Virus record (IMG/VR): IMGVR_UViG_3300044825_000714
Location: 1-64,000 of that record
Direction: 5' to 3' (one strand)
Origin: a virus
Length of the DNA: 64,000 nucleotides
Part shown: piece by piece, positions 26,287 through 33,714 of the stretch
Layout of the letters: the number at the start of each line of letters is the position of its first letter
Numbering within the stretch: the stretch's first letter is position 1
Program-made: the position numbers and the translations under genes
Notes under the pieces: generated by a model
The model's database searches: none
Told to the model about the DNA's origin: nothing
Seen by the model: only the letters and a program-made list of their open reading frames with translations

Positions 26287-26452
26287 CTCGTTGCTCCTTC
26301 ATGTGCTTGAGCGCGTTGAGCGTCATGCGGGTTTCTGTCAGCGCGGTGAGGCAGTGCTCCATCGCAGTGTCGAGGTCGTTCTCGATAGCTGCCCAGTGCA
26401 TATCTTTCATGGCGCGCTCAGCGCTCATCGCGGGTTGTGCGTAGTCGATCAT
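26249..26452 (-). CDS. Hypothetical small helical protein
   Basis: A 67-residue protein MIDYAQPAMSAERAMKDMHW then NDLDTAMEHCLTALTETRMTLNALKHM, two helices with a charged tail. Its start overlaps the stop of the exonuclease gene (ATGA) and its end overlaps the next gene, which supports it being coded. Function unknown. Confidence 0.65.
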   Translation of the reverse strand: MIDYAQPAMSAERAMKDMHWAAIENDLDTAMEHCLTALTETRMTLNALKHMKEQRDALRKQEATVQT

Positions 26453-27111
26453 CTTTCTTTATAGAACTCACAGGTTTGGACAGGACACCAGCCGCACAGC
26501 GGAGTTGGGTTGGGCATCCAGTGATCATTTTCGTGGGACAGACGCAGACGTTCAAGGTCAAACCAGAAGTCCTGCCAAAGTTTTTCCTCGTCAGCCCTCG
26601 CGTACTCGCTGGTTACAAAGTGTTCATGTGCCACAAACAGCAGGCCCGCCTTGAAGTGCTTGACCTCGGGGAAGTGTTTGAATCCCATGAGCGCCATAAG
26701 TTGCAACTGCTTGGGGTCGGGATAACGATTACTACCCGTCTTGTAATCAACAATAAAGCCTTGATCGCCGTTGACTACAACAAGGTCTGCAACCCCTCGT
26801 ACCCAGTAGTTCGGGTCTCTGAAGCCGCACGGCACTTTGTCTGCGGTCAGCGCCATCTCGTGCTCAGGGTACTTCGTGCCCTCCATCTCGCGTAGGGGAT
26901 CGAGTTGCTTCTGGTACCGCTGGTAGTTTTTCAGTAAAGGGGTCCCATCCCGGACGTAGTCCTCCAGCGCCTTGTGTACTTCCGTGCCGTACAGCATCTG
27001 TTCTGTTTGCTTTTTGGTGAAGTTCTTTAGCACCTTCACCTGCTGATACTGCCGGGGGCAGTTCTTGTAGTCCTTGAGACCCGAGTACGACCACTGAATC
27101 TTGACTGTCAT
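26449..27111 (-). CDS. PD-(D/E)XK exonuclease, Cas4/RecB-like
   Basis: A 220-residue protein with SYSGLKDYKNCPRQY at the N-terminus (C18), YGTEVHKALEDYV (H46), GVADLVV (D109), GFIVDYKTG (D122, K124) and a C-terminal CGWCPVQTCEFY (C206, C209, C214). The core is a RecB-family nuclease. The one-plus-three cysteine layout matches the iron-sulfur cluster of AddB/Cas4-type enzymes. It probably resects DNA ends for recombination or recycling. Its ATG is nested in the stop of the preceding gene in that gene's shifted frame. Confidence 0.85.
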   Translation of the reverse strand: MTVKIQWSYSGLKDYKNCPRQYQQVKVLKNFTKKQTEQMLYGTEVHKALEDYVRDGTPLLKNYQRYQKQLDPLREMEGTKYPEHEMALTADKVPCGFRDPNYWVRGVADLVVVNGDQGFIVDYKTGSNRYPDPKQLQLMALMGFKHFPEVKHFKAGLLFVAHEHFVTSEYARADEEKLWQDFWFDLERLRLSHENDHWMPNPTPLCGWCPVQTCEFYKER

Positions 27112-27739
27112 GGAGAGACTTCCGTTCTTTCTTTGATCCGGTAGAACATACCATATTCAGGCGCTTTTCATTGAAGCCTTTGTCCTGCGTCCAAAATGCT
27201 GCACCGCGCAAAAACAGGAACCAGTATGGCTCGTTCCCAGCCATGCGTTGTAGATCGTTCTGCTTATGTACGATTAAAGTCCCAACATTGGACCGCCCAC
27301 CAAAGATATTCAGCGCAGCCACCGAGTCGATGTTGATCCCGCCCGTGCAGGCGGTCATCGGGGTCATGTTCTTTTGCACCGGGCCGAGGAAGACAGGCAT
27401 CTCAAGATCGGCAGAGTACGCAGCGGCTTGTTCCAGATAGTCAGCCAGCGTCGTCGCGTTCAGGCCGTTGTTGTGGTAGACGGACATCCGGCGCTTGCAC
27501 TCGATAGCGAACGTCGCCTCGTAGGTGCGTACAACAAAGTCCACCTTCTTACCGCTCTTGGTGCGCACTTGCTCGTCGAATGCCCAGCCTTGTGCGTTAA
27601 GCAACTCTCGAATGAACTGTGAAGCTTTGTCTTCGGTGTCGTACTGCGCCGCGTTTTTAAGCGCCAAGTCGCGCATCGCGTAGTGGTACCCGTTGTGATC
27701 AATCCGATAGGCTTCAGGGTCAAAATCAAACGTCGCCAT
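27108..27739 (-). CDS. PD-(D/E)XK nuclease-like protein with an apparent frameshift near its 3' end
   Basis: Frame zero from ATG 27739 gives a nuclease-like N-terminal 190 residues: SGKKVDFVVRTYEATFAIECKRR (D67, E80-x-K82). Around 27160-27170 it should move to the -1 frame: there the protein continues APEYGMFYRIKERTEVSP and stops at 27108-27110, making ATGA with the exonuclease start. Without the shift the frame runs 248 nt into the next gene with low-complexity nonsense. A lost base in a short A or C run, or genuine -1 frameshifting, would explain it. A helper in DNA recombination is likely. Confidence 0.65.
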
Positions 27740-29606
27740 ACGTCGCTCCTACTTTGGCTTCACACGCAACGGGAAGACCCGTGGCCCACGCTGGAGCCTT
27801 GGACATGATGCCAGTTATAAATGCCTTGGCTTCATCAGCCTCGTCGGCAGGGGCAACGATCACAGCCGCGTCATGCACAGTCAGCGCCACGCGTAGCTTC
27901 TCGTTGATCTCCACCATCTGCGTACCAACGATGATCCGGGCCAGCGCCTGCACCACGTTCTCTACGACAGTCCCACCCCAGATACTAACGGGGCCTTTGC
28001 GAGAGTCATAGACGATTTGGTTTTTGCCGTCTTTGTCTTCCCGACGCAGTCCTGGGTAGCGGATGCGTAGACCGTTGGGCAGGATGATTCCCTCGTTGTC
28101 GTAATGAACACACCCATGTTGACCCAGCGGCAGCGGGGCTTTGATCTTGGAGTTCATCATCGTGTCGAGCATGGAGTCACACTCGCCCCACAGATCGACC
28201 ACCTTGTGGTTCTTGTCCCGGTACACGCCTACGATCCGCTTGGATTCCTCCAAGTCGAGCTTCACGCTCACCGGCTGAGATGTAGCCAGCGTCCCCTGTA
28301 ACTTCGCCGCGCCAGTGCCGTAGCCCAGTCCAAGTACGCATGTCTTGCCCACGAACCGCTCGGTCTCGTCGGCCTTGGTGATGGTGCGCCCGTAGACGGA
28401 CGATGCAAAGATGGAGTACACATCCTCTTTGTTGGCGAACTGTTTCACCACATCTTCCTGCCCCGCCCACCATGCCAGCACCCGCGCCTCGATCTGCGAT
28501 GAGTCTGAGTTGATGACCACGTAGCCCTCGGGGGGCACGATGGCGCGCTTGAGCGCCTTTTTCTTTTTGTCACGGCTCGGCAGGTTCTGGAAGTTCACCT
28601 TGTCCGTGCCCGACCAGCGCCCGGTGTGTGCTCCATAGTACTTCAGGGGCACCGGAATCGCTCCCTTGTGCCGCCGTCCAATGTCCATGAACCGCTCGAT
28701 GCGCTTCTCTTCCAGAGTGGACTTGGTTCCAAGGCGCACCGCGCAGAGTTGTTGGATGAACGGGTCTTCGTGTTCACACAGTGCGAGGAAGCCCTCGTCC
28801 TTCTTGGCCAGCGCCCATGTCTCTTTGCCCGTGGTGGGAGAGACTTTCTTGGGAGGCTCGATGTTCAGGTCCAGTAATACTTGAGCAAATTGCTTGTTGC
28901 TCGACAGCTTGGCGCGAACATCTTCTTCGGTAGCGCACTCCAGCTTCTGCATGAGCGAGGACAGTAGCTCAGACTTCTCTTGACGTAGCGCGATCAGTCG
29001 CTCCTCCAGCGCACCCTCGTCCACGTACAACTGCGGATGCGTAAACATACGCAGCGTCATGTCGATCAGCTTGAGTTCTTCGCCGGGGAAGTCCGCGATC
29101 ATCCGCGTGAGCAGCTTGTAGGTCAGCGTCACGTCGTTCTTGCAGTACTCGCCGTACCGAGCGAGTTCATCAGGGGTGAAGTCCAGACGGCGCTTGTTGA
29201 TGGCGTTAAGCACTTCGTCGCCCTTGGCTCCGATCTCGTAGCGTTCAGCCAGCTTCGCCAGTGAACCGCCTACCTCCACGCCGTGCAGCGCACGGGCCAT
29301 GCACAGCGTATCAAGGTACGCCATGGGAGTAATCCCAAAATGCCAGTGCAGAATCGCCCCGTCGAACAGGGTGTTGTGCGCCAGCATGAGCGCGTTCTTC
29401 CAGTCGTATTTCAGAAGGAACTTGCGTATCTCTTCATGGGACCCTGAGAACCAAACTGGCTCACCGGGTGTAACTCCATCGTCCACCTGCACGGACACAC
29501 CGATGACCTCAAAGTTGGGGTCACGGATGTACTCCTCCGTCGTCTGGGTCTTGAAGCCCAGCCCCTTGTCGGTGTAGTAAGTCTCCATGTCTACTGTAAT
29601 AATCAC
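27726..29606 (-). CDS. Family A DNA polymerase with 3'-5' exonuclease
   Basis: A 626-residue protein, GTG start. Exonuclease motifs: VDMET (D6, E8), AHNTLFDGAIL (77-87) and YCKNDVTLTY (D158). Polymerase motif A is NSDSSQIEAR (D368, E373), motif B spans R417 to YG (429-430) with K421, and motif C is LTVHDAAVI (H578, D579). The usual motif C glutamate is alanine (A580). It lacks the 5'-3' exonuclease domain. It is the replicative polymerase of the phage and partners the primase-helicase of this operon. Confidence 0.95.
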   Translation of the reverse strand: MIITVDMETYYTDKGLGFKTQTTEEYIRDPNFEVIGVSVQVDDGVTPGEPVWFSGSHEEIRKFLLKYDWKNALMLAHNTLFDGAILHWHFGITPMAYLDTLCMARALHGVEVGGSLAKLAERYEIGAKGDEVLNAINKRRLDFTPDELARYGEYCKNDVTLTYKLLTRMIADFPGEELKLIDMTLRMFTHPQLYVDEGALEERLIALRQEKSELLSSLMQKLECATEEDVRAKLSSNKQFAQVLLDLNIEPPKKVSPTTGKETWALAKKDEGFLALCEHEDPFIQQLCAVRLGTKSTLEEKRIERFMDIGRRHKGAIPVPLKYYGAHTGRWSGTDKVNFQNLPSRDKKKKALKRAIVPPEGYVVINSDSSQIEARVLAWWAGQEDVVKQFANKEDVYSIFASSVYGRTITKADETERFVGKTCVLGLGYGTGAAKLQGTLATSQPVSVKLDLEESKRIVGVYRDKNHKVVDLWGECDSMLDTMMNSKIKAPLPLGQHGCVHYDNEGIILPNGLRIRYPGLRREDKDGKNQIVYDSRKGPVSIWGGTVVENVVQALARIIVGTQMVEINEKLRVALTVHDAAVIVAPADEADEAKAFITGIMSKAPAWATGLPVACEAKVGATYGDV

Positions 29607-29720
29607 GCTTCATCTTCCCCGGAAAGGTGGGGGTACTCGCTGCGTCTGGGCGGGTTCTGATCCCCGCGATTCAACTGTTAGCTTTCGCCAACTTCTCAGC
29701 ATCCGCTTTCCCCCCGAAAC

Positions 29721-30137
29721 TCAAACGCTCTTGGCGATCTCGCGCTCCAGATACCACTGAGCTTTCTTCAGGTTCTCAAGGCGGTTGCCTTTGTGGTCTG
29801 CGCGGGTCACGTACTTTACGACGTTGCCGAGGTGGTAGTTCAAGCTCTTGGCCTCGATGAAGTCGATGGTCTCGATGCCTCCGGTCTTATAGTGCGGCGG
29901 GTGGTTGACCATGTCGGGTGCGACGGGCGCAGGGGCAGGGGTCTCCGCGCTTTGCAGTCGAATCTTCGGCGTCCCATCGGGTCGCAGAAACTTGCTCACT
30001 GCTTGCTTCATCTTCGAACGGATCACGTACACGTACTGAGCTTTCACGCCGAACTTCGCTGCCACGTCTGCGGGCTTTGCGTCGGGGTGTGCGGCCAGAT
30101 ACGCACGGATCTTTGCTGCATTGGATTTTTTAGCCAC
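29721..30137 (-). CDS. DUF3310 protein with N-terminal HTH
   Basis: A 138-residue protein. Residues 1-50 form a helix-turn-helix-like unit (KPADVAAKFGVKAQYVYVIRSK). Residues 75-135 are the DUF3310 domain (VNHPPHYKTGGIETIDFIEA, then LGNVVKYVTRADHKGNRLENLKKAQWYLEREI), shared with the T7 nucleotide kinase gp1.7. DUF3310 proteins are usually without the DNA-binding part. GTG start with AAGGAG upstream. A 114-nt gap without a gene separates it from the polymerase. Confidence 0.8.
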   Translation of the reverse strand: MAKKSNAAKIRAYLAAHPDAKPADVAAKFGVKAQYVYVIRSKMKQAVSKFLRPDGTPKIRLQSAETPAPAPVAPDMVNHPPHYKTGGIETIDFIEAKSLNYHLGNVVKYVTRADHKGNRLENLKKAQWYLEREIAKSV

Positions 30138-30156
30138 GATGATTCTCCTTACTAAA

Positions 30157-30303
30157 TTAAAACGGGGCTGGTTGAATTGGGATTGGTTTGGACTGTTTCA
30201 AGTACTCACGGTGCATCCTTTCTAGAATCTTGGCGTCCACGCGAGTGAACGGCCAGAGTTCGTTTGGTTTGGGTAACGGCTTCTTGGGTTGTTTGGCTTT
30301 CAA
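30157..30303 (-). CDS. Small basic hypothetical protein
   Basis: A 48-residue frame starting TTG at 30303, overlapping the previous stop as TTGA: KAKQPKKPLPKPNELWPFTR then AKILERMHREYLKQSKP. The overlap style matches the rest of the operon, and the peptide is balanced in composition. Short and without a family, so moderate confidence. Confidence 0.5.
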   Translation of the reverse strand: MKAKQPKKPLPKPNELWPFTRVDAKILERMHREYLKQSKPIPIQPAPF

Positions 30304-30560
30304 AGTTTCTGTCCTGCCCGAGAAAAAATGTTGAACTCCCTGACGTTTATGCGGTTGGGTATCTTGGATGACTTCTCTGACATGCCGGGGAAGTGACTGA
30401 TGTCCCTGCCCTTCTCGCGTTCGCGCTCGATGACCAGCGTCTGGCTCTGGGATAACTTTGCTCCCGCAGTAAACAGCGAGTCTCTTGCGAATACGGACGG
30501 ACGCGGGTTGTGCTTCCAATGAAACGGGCTGTCCTCGTGGCACTTGCACTTGTATTTCAT
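30300..30560 (-). CDS. Hypothetical protein
   Basis: An 86-residue basic protein MKYKCKCHEDSPFHWKHNPRP..., with an N-terminal C-x-C-H pattern that could bind metal. It starts in an ATGA overlap with the upstream gene. No family recognised. Composition is Ser/Arg/Glu-rich and may be partly disordered. Confidence 0.5.
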   Translation of the reverse strand: MKYKCKCHEDSPFHWKHNPRPSVFARDSLFTAGAKLSQSQTLVIEREREKGRDISHFPGMSEKSSKIPNRINVREFNIFSRAGQKL

Positions 30561-30805
30561 TTTTTTCTCCTACCTTCAGGTTTTGGACAGTTCGGCGGCG
30601 GGATGACGACACACCACACAGCGATGACGCGCTTGCCGTCCTTGACCCAGCGGTCGATGTACGCATCGGGCATGGACTTCAATATCCTGTAGATGTGCGG
30701 CAGGTTGCCGTAGTCAAACGCATCATCGATCTGTCTGGCGGTCAGGCCGTCGGGGTTGTTTCTTAAAAGCTCTCTTGTTTTGTTTATGCGGACATTGCTA
30801 CCCAT
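30557..30805 (-). CDS. Small winged-helix-like protein
   Basis: An 82-residue protein MGSNVRINKTRELLRNNPDG then LTARQIDDAFDYGNLPHIYRILKSMPDAYIDRW, the order of a compact winged helix, with a beta end (KRVIAVWCVVIPP). Start 30805 was chosen for this motif; it overlaps the membrane gene by 22 nt. It may bind DNA or act on a host regulator. Confidence 0.6.
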   Translation of the reverse strand: MGSNVRINKTRELLRNNPDGLTARQIDDAFDYGNLPHIYRILKSMPDAYIDRWVKDGKRVIAVWCVVIPPPNCPKPEGRRKK

Positions 30806-30960
30806 GCCACACCCACCCAACACGAAACAACGATGAACCAGAATTTGATGTTCGCCCAGATGTCAGGCCAATCGTCCGGGGCAATCAGCATGGTCAGGGG
30901 AATGGCTAACAGCATGATGACGGTGATGGCTAACAGAAACAGGATGATGGCGAGGGTCAT
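30784..30960 (-). CDS. Small membrane protein
   Basis: A 58-residue protein with two hydrophobic helices (LAIILFLLAITVIMLLAIPL and FWFIVVSCWVGVAWVAM) and a short acidic loop (PDDWPDIW). Starts at 30960 in an ATGA overlap. Likely inner membrane; function unknown. Confidence 0.65.
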   Translation of the reverse strand: MTLAIILFLLAITVIMLLAIPLTMLIAPDDWPDIWANIKFWFIVVSCWVGVAWVAMSA

Positions 30961-31172
30961 TCTCCGTGCTCCAGACATTGATGCAAGCATTGCAGCTTTG
31001 CGAGTTCAAACATCCACACAGCATGCTCGTGCGTCACATGGGACGACAAAGAGCACAGCTTCTCATCCTCGTAGAACAACACCACACATGGCTGATCGTC
31101 TTCAATACGCTCCAGCGCATGGGCCAGCATGGCCTTGGCACCCCAGTTGTTTCTGATCTGCTCAACTTTCAT
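30957..31172 (-). CDS. Hypothetical protein
   Basis: A 71-residue protein MKVEQIRNNWGAKAMLAHAL then PCVVLFYEDEKLCSLSSHVTHEHAVWMFELAKLQ. ATG 31172 is inside an ATGA overlap. Small alpha/beta, no family recognised. Confidence 0.6.
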   Translation of the reverse strand: MKVEQIRNNWGAKAMLAHALERIEDDQPCVVLFYEDEKLCSLSSHVTHEHAVWMFELAKLQCLHQCLEHGE

Positions 31173-31393
31173 TCCTGCCCCCTTGCGCGTATCTGTTTGG
31201 CACACCAGTTCGCTGCGTTCCATCCCGGCTCCTCACACACCTTCGCACACGCCTCGCGCTCGGCTGCGGCGACAAGGGCGGCGAAGCGTTCAAGTTCTTC
31301 CTGCGTGACCGTCCAAAAACCGTTATGCCATGCGTCCACCTTGTCGGTATCGCAAGCCTCCCGCGCCATGCGGATGATGTCGTCGCGGGTCAT
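31169..31393 (-). CDS. Hypothetical protein
   Basis: A 74-residue protein MTRDDIIRMAREACDTDKVD, WTVTQEELERFAALVAAAEREACAKVCEEPG. The EREACAKVCEE pattern recurs in small phage proteins of unknown role. ATGA overlaps at both ends. Confidence 0.65.
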   Translation of the reverse strand: MTRDDIIRMAREACDTDKVDAWHNGFWTVTQEELERFAALVAAAEREACAKVCEEPGWNAANWCAKQIRARGQE

Positions 31394-31569
31394 GCGTTCT
31401 CCTTTTGTTCGCTGGCGTTCATCCACAGCACTCCTGCGGCCATCAGGCCTAGCAGCGCACAAACAAAGCGCCCGTCATCAGTCCAGTTTCCGGGATTGAG
31501 ATCCCACGCAATGAACCCGCACAGCAGGTACGCGAGCAGCGGGCCAGCCAGCACGATCAGATACTTCAT
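31390..31569 (-). CDS. Small two-helix membrane protein
   Basis: A 59-residue protein MKYLIVLAGPLLAYLLCGFI, acidic turn (DLNPGNWTDDG), then FVCALLGLMAAGVLWM and a charged tail. It starts at 31569 and stops at 31390-31392, with ATGA overlaps on both sides, which supports it despite its size. Function unknown. Confidence 0.65.
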   Translation of the reverse strand: MKYLIVLAGPLLAYLLCGFIAWDLNPGNWTDDGRFVCALLGLMAAGVLWMNASEQKENA

Positions 31570-31775
31570 GCGTTCTTCTCCCGCAGCTTGGCTGCTTTTG
31601 GCTCATGCGTACAAGCGTCTTCGTACTCCAGCACGTCTTGCATCTTGTAGCGGATCAATCCACCAATCTTCAGGTATCGACACCCTTGTTTCAGTGACCT
31701 GTCGCGCTCCAGTGTGGCTTCGCTGATCTTCCATCGGAAGGCCAACTCCTCTTGTGTCATCAGTTGCTCGCTCAT
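31566..31775 (-). CDS. MerR/excisionase-like HTH protein
   Basis: A 69-residue protein with a winged HTH: LMTQEELAFRWKISEATLERDRS, CRYLKIGGLIRYKMQDVLEYE. This is the helix_turn_helix_17/excisionase-like fold. No integrase is visible, so a regulatory role is more likely than excision. ATGA overlaps at both ends. Confidence 0.78.
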   Translation of the reverse strand: MSEQLMTQEELAFRWKISEATLERDRSLKQGCRYLKIGGLIRYKMQDVLEYEDACTHEPKAAKLREKNA

Positions 31776-31894
31776 TGCGGATTCTCCTCATCGTCAAACG
31801 CCATATCCGGGTGCGGTATGTCGTCATGCACGATCACACCATTGACGGCCTCGATGAATTTGCCACAGACCACGCAGTAGTAACCTTCATCCAT
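31772..31894 (-). CDS. Small CxxC protein
   Basis: A 40-residue protein MDEGYYCVVCGKFIEAVNGV, then acidic HDDIPHPDMAFDDEENPQ. A zinc knuckle (C-x2-C plus His) is likely. ATGA overlap with the HTH gene. Function unknown. Confidence 0.6.
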   Translation of the reverse strand: MDEGYYCVVCGKFIEAVNGVIVHDDIPHPDMAFDDEENPQ

Positions 31895-32051
31895 TGTTCT
31901 TCTCCTCTTTGATCGGCTCACTCACAATGCGTCCACAAATCTTGCAGTCTTTGTGGAAGTAGCCGTTGTAAATCCAGCCGCTACGCGCCCCAAGGTGGCC
32001 CGTCTTTTCACAAAGCCACATACAAAATCTGTATAGCCACGGTTGATTCAT
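31887..32051 (-). CDS. Small Cys-rich protein
   Basis: A 54-residue protein MNQPWLYRFCMWLCEKTGHL..., YFHKDCKICGRIVSEPI. It has CKICG zinc-like spacing and an aromatic N-terminal helix. It starts at 32051 in an ATGA overlap and ends 8 nt inside the next gene. Confidence 0.6.
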   Translation of the reverse strand: MNQPWLYRFCMWLCEKTGHLGARSGWIYNGYFHKDCKICGRIVSEPIKEEKNNG

Positions 32052-32503
32052 GCGTTCTTCTCCCGCAGCCTGTCTTCGATGGCACGGGCAAACTGCAAAT
32101 GCCAATCCTCGCATCCATCAATGTCGTCTGACAGCTTGAAAATTTCCTCCTGCGTCAGCCCCACCCACTCGCGGCGCGGCGGGATGAATTCGCCAACCTC
32201 AATGCCTACGCCATAAACGGCACCCGGCTCCTGTTCCGGCTGCTTTGGCTTAAACCGTGGAATGCCGCCCGGAGTTCTCCATGTCGGCTCCTGCTTCGGC
32301 AGATGCCGCGCATCGCAGGCAACACAGCCAGCGCCAGCACAGTGGCTACACGTTCCATCCTGCTCCGCCAGCCGCTCGCGCAGGGCGGCGATGGCAACCC
32401 GCGACCGGGTGTTTGCCCCTCGGCGTGTGACCGAGTCATACGGGCCTTGGCACCACATCTCCAGCGTCTCCAGCGCCTGCTGCATCAATTCGCGGTCAGT
32501 CAT
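32048..32503 (-). CDS. MTDREL-type protein with zinc-knuckle cysteines
   Basis: A 151-residue protein. The N-terminus MTDRELMQQALETLEMW is shared with the neighbour at 32500-32739, and ALRERLAEQDG follows. The centre holds CSHCAGAGCVACDA, a DnaJ-like cysteine pattern; the C-terminal half has WVGLTQEEIFKLSDD and FARAIEDRLREKNA. Starts in an ATGA overlap. Likely a DNA/RNA or protein-binding adaptor; function unknown. Confidence 0.65.
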   Translation of the reverse strand: MTDRELMQQALETLEMWCQGPYDSVTRRGANTRSRVAIAALRERLAEQDGTCSHCAGAGCVACDARHLPKQEPTWRTPGGIPRFKPKQPEQEPGAVYGVGIEVGEFIPPRREWVGLTQEEIFKLSDDIDGCEDWHLQFARAIEDRLREKNA

Positions 32504-32739
32504 GGATACATCCTTTCGTGGCAACGGGCGCAATAGCCGTCTGCGCCGCGCTCGCAAACCGCGCTCTTTAAACATGATTGGGGCTGCGCCAGCCGATCGC
32601 GCAGGGCGGTGATAGCCTGTTCGACATCGTATTGCTCGTTTGCAAAGTCGAATCCAATTTCCTGACGGCACTCAGCCATCCCGTACTTTGCAGACTCCAG
32701 CGCCTCCAGCGCCTGCTGCATTAACTCTCTATCCGTCAT
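32500..32739 (-). CDS. MTDREL-type small protein (paralogue of neighbour)
   Basis: A 79-residue protein. It shares MTDRELMQQALE with the next gene, then EQAITALRDRLAQPQ and a Cys region (CERGADGYCARCHE). The tandem pair suggests duplication with divergence. ATGA overlaps at both ends. Confidence 0.65.
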   Translation of the reverse strand: MTDRELMQQALEALESAKYGMAECRQEIGFDFANEQYDVEQAITALRDRLAQPQSCLKSAVCERGADGYCARCHERMYP

Positions 32740-33059
32740 GTCCCCCTCCCCGATCTTTGGGCGCAGGGCCACGTTGACTTGAGAACGTGCAGCACCAGCA
32801 GGTCGGCAGACAAATGCCGTACCGCCGGGTTGCTTGTTAGGTAGTTGCGCACCATGTCCCGCACCTGCCCCGCTGTCACGCCCTCCGGCGCGCACTGAGA
32901 GACGTTGTGGTGTGCGTCGGCCACGCCCATGACGTAGCCGATGGCAGCATTCTGTTCACCCATCGTCCCACCCATGCGCGACAGCAGCGTGTTGCCATCC
33001 CAGAACTCAGCGTGTGCAGAGACACTAAGCAGAGACAAACACAGGACAAGCGCTTTCAT
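32736..33059 (-). CDS. Secreted Rap1a/Tai-like protein
   Basis: A 107-residue protein with a clean signal peptide (MKALVLCLSLLSVSAHA, likely cut before EFWDG). The mature part has FWDGNTLL, GYVMGVADAHH, CAPEGVTAGQVRDMV, LTSNPAVRHLSADLL and a last cysteine in STWPC, the order of the Rap1a/Tai immunity family. The two cysteines can form a disulfide in the periplasm. In bacteria these proteins protect against T6SS effectors. Here they could serve superinfection exclusion or host protection (inference). Confidence 0.72.
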   Translation of the reverse strand: MKALVLCLSLLSVSAHAEFWDGNTLLSRMGGTMGEQNAAIGYVMGVADAHHNVSQCAPEGVTAGQVRDMVRNYLTSNPAVRHLSADLLVLHVLKSTWPCAQRSGRGT

Positions 33060-33502
33060 GTCTTCCTATCCTCCTGTTCCCATTCAGCCTTCTCGGCCTC
33101 ATACCTACGCATGAACTCGTCCCACGTGATGGGCGGTGGGGCTTCCATCTTCAAGCCCGGGTACTCGTACCAGCCAGCCAGAACAAGCTGAACGTATCTA
33201 GTCTCCAGCCCAAACGCTTCAGCTACGGTGTCCCACACGCCTTCCGCGCTTGCGGCAGTGCCTGCGCTGAAGATCGCGTCGATAGGGGAGTCATGTTCCG
33301 GCAGCTCGTTGAACATTCGCACCCATATGCCGCGCATGTCGTCACGCACATCTAGCCAGTCGCGGGGCCGCGCTGCGTCAAAGTACCGGTGCAAGGCGTC
33401 ACCAATGTCGAGGTTTTCGTCCTCTTCCCAGTAATACCCAACGTAGTCCAGCAACTGCTCGGGGGGTATCTCCCAATAATTTTCAACCATGTCCGGAATC
33501 AC
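33056..33502 (-). CDS. Hypothetical acidic protein
   Basis: A 148-residue protein, Trp/Glu/Asp-rich (MIPDMVENYWEIPPEQLLDY, DWLDVRDDMRGIWVRMF, FGLETRYVQLVLAGWYEYPG, WDEFMRRYEAEKAEWEQEDRK). A second Met at 33490 is possible. Acidic small phage proteins can mimic DNA or inhibit host nucleases, but nothing specific is visible. Confidence 0.65.
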   Translation of the reverse strand: MIPDMVENYWEIPPEQLLDYVGYYWEEDENLDIGDALHRYFDAARPRDWLDVRDDMRGIWVRMFNELPEHDSPIDAIFSAGTAASAEGVWDTVAEAFGLETRYVQLVLAGWYEYPGLKMEAPPPITWDEFMRRYEAEKAEWEQEDRKT

Positions 33503-33714
33503 TTCACCCTCCGCATCTCACGCGGCTCCCATTGCGTGTCGGGGATATATTCCTTCTCAGGGGGAGGTGGGGTCATAGTTGCGCTGGGCGGGGTCCAGCC
33601 AAACCTACGCCATGTGGCTTGCACATCAGCGCCACGCTGATACCTGAAGTCCGGGTGGGTGACATGGGTCGTCGGCTCCACGCGGGTCTGTTCACGCTTT
33701 CCACTGTTCTTCAT
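33499..33714 (-). CDS. Hypothetical protein
   Basis: A 71-residue basic, Pro-rich protein (MKNSGKREQTRVEPTTHVTH, TWRRFGWTPPS, PPPPEKEYIPDTQWEPREMRR). Probably partly disordered. Its stop overlaps the next start as ATGA. Confidence 0.55.
   Translation of the reverse strand: MKNSGKREQTRVEPTTHVTHPDFRYQRGADVQATWRRFGWTPPSATMTPPPPEKEYIPDTQWEPREMRRVK

Noticed and set aside
26864-27107. Frame-zero C-terminal extension of the nuclease gene into the exonuclease gene
   Set aside because: Composition and lack of motif, and the -1 frame gives a better end with an ATGA joint; treated as frameshift artefact or programmed shift.
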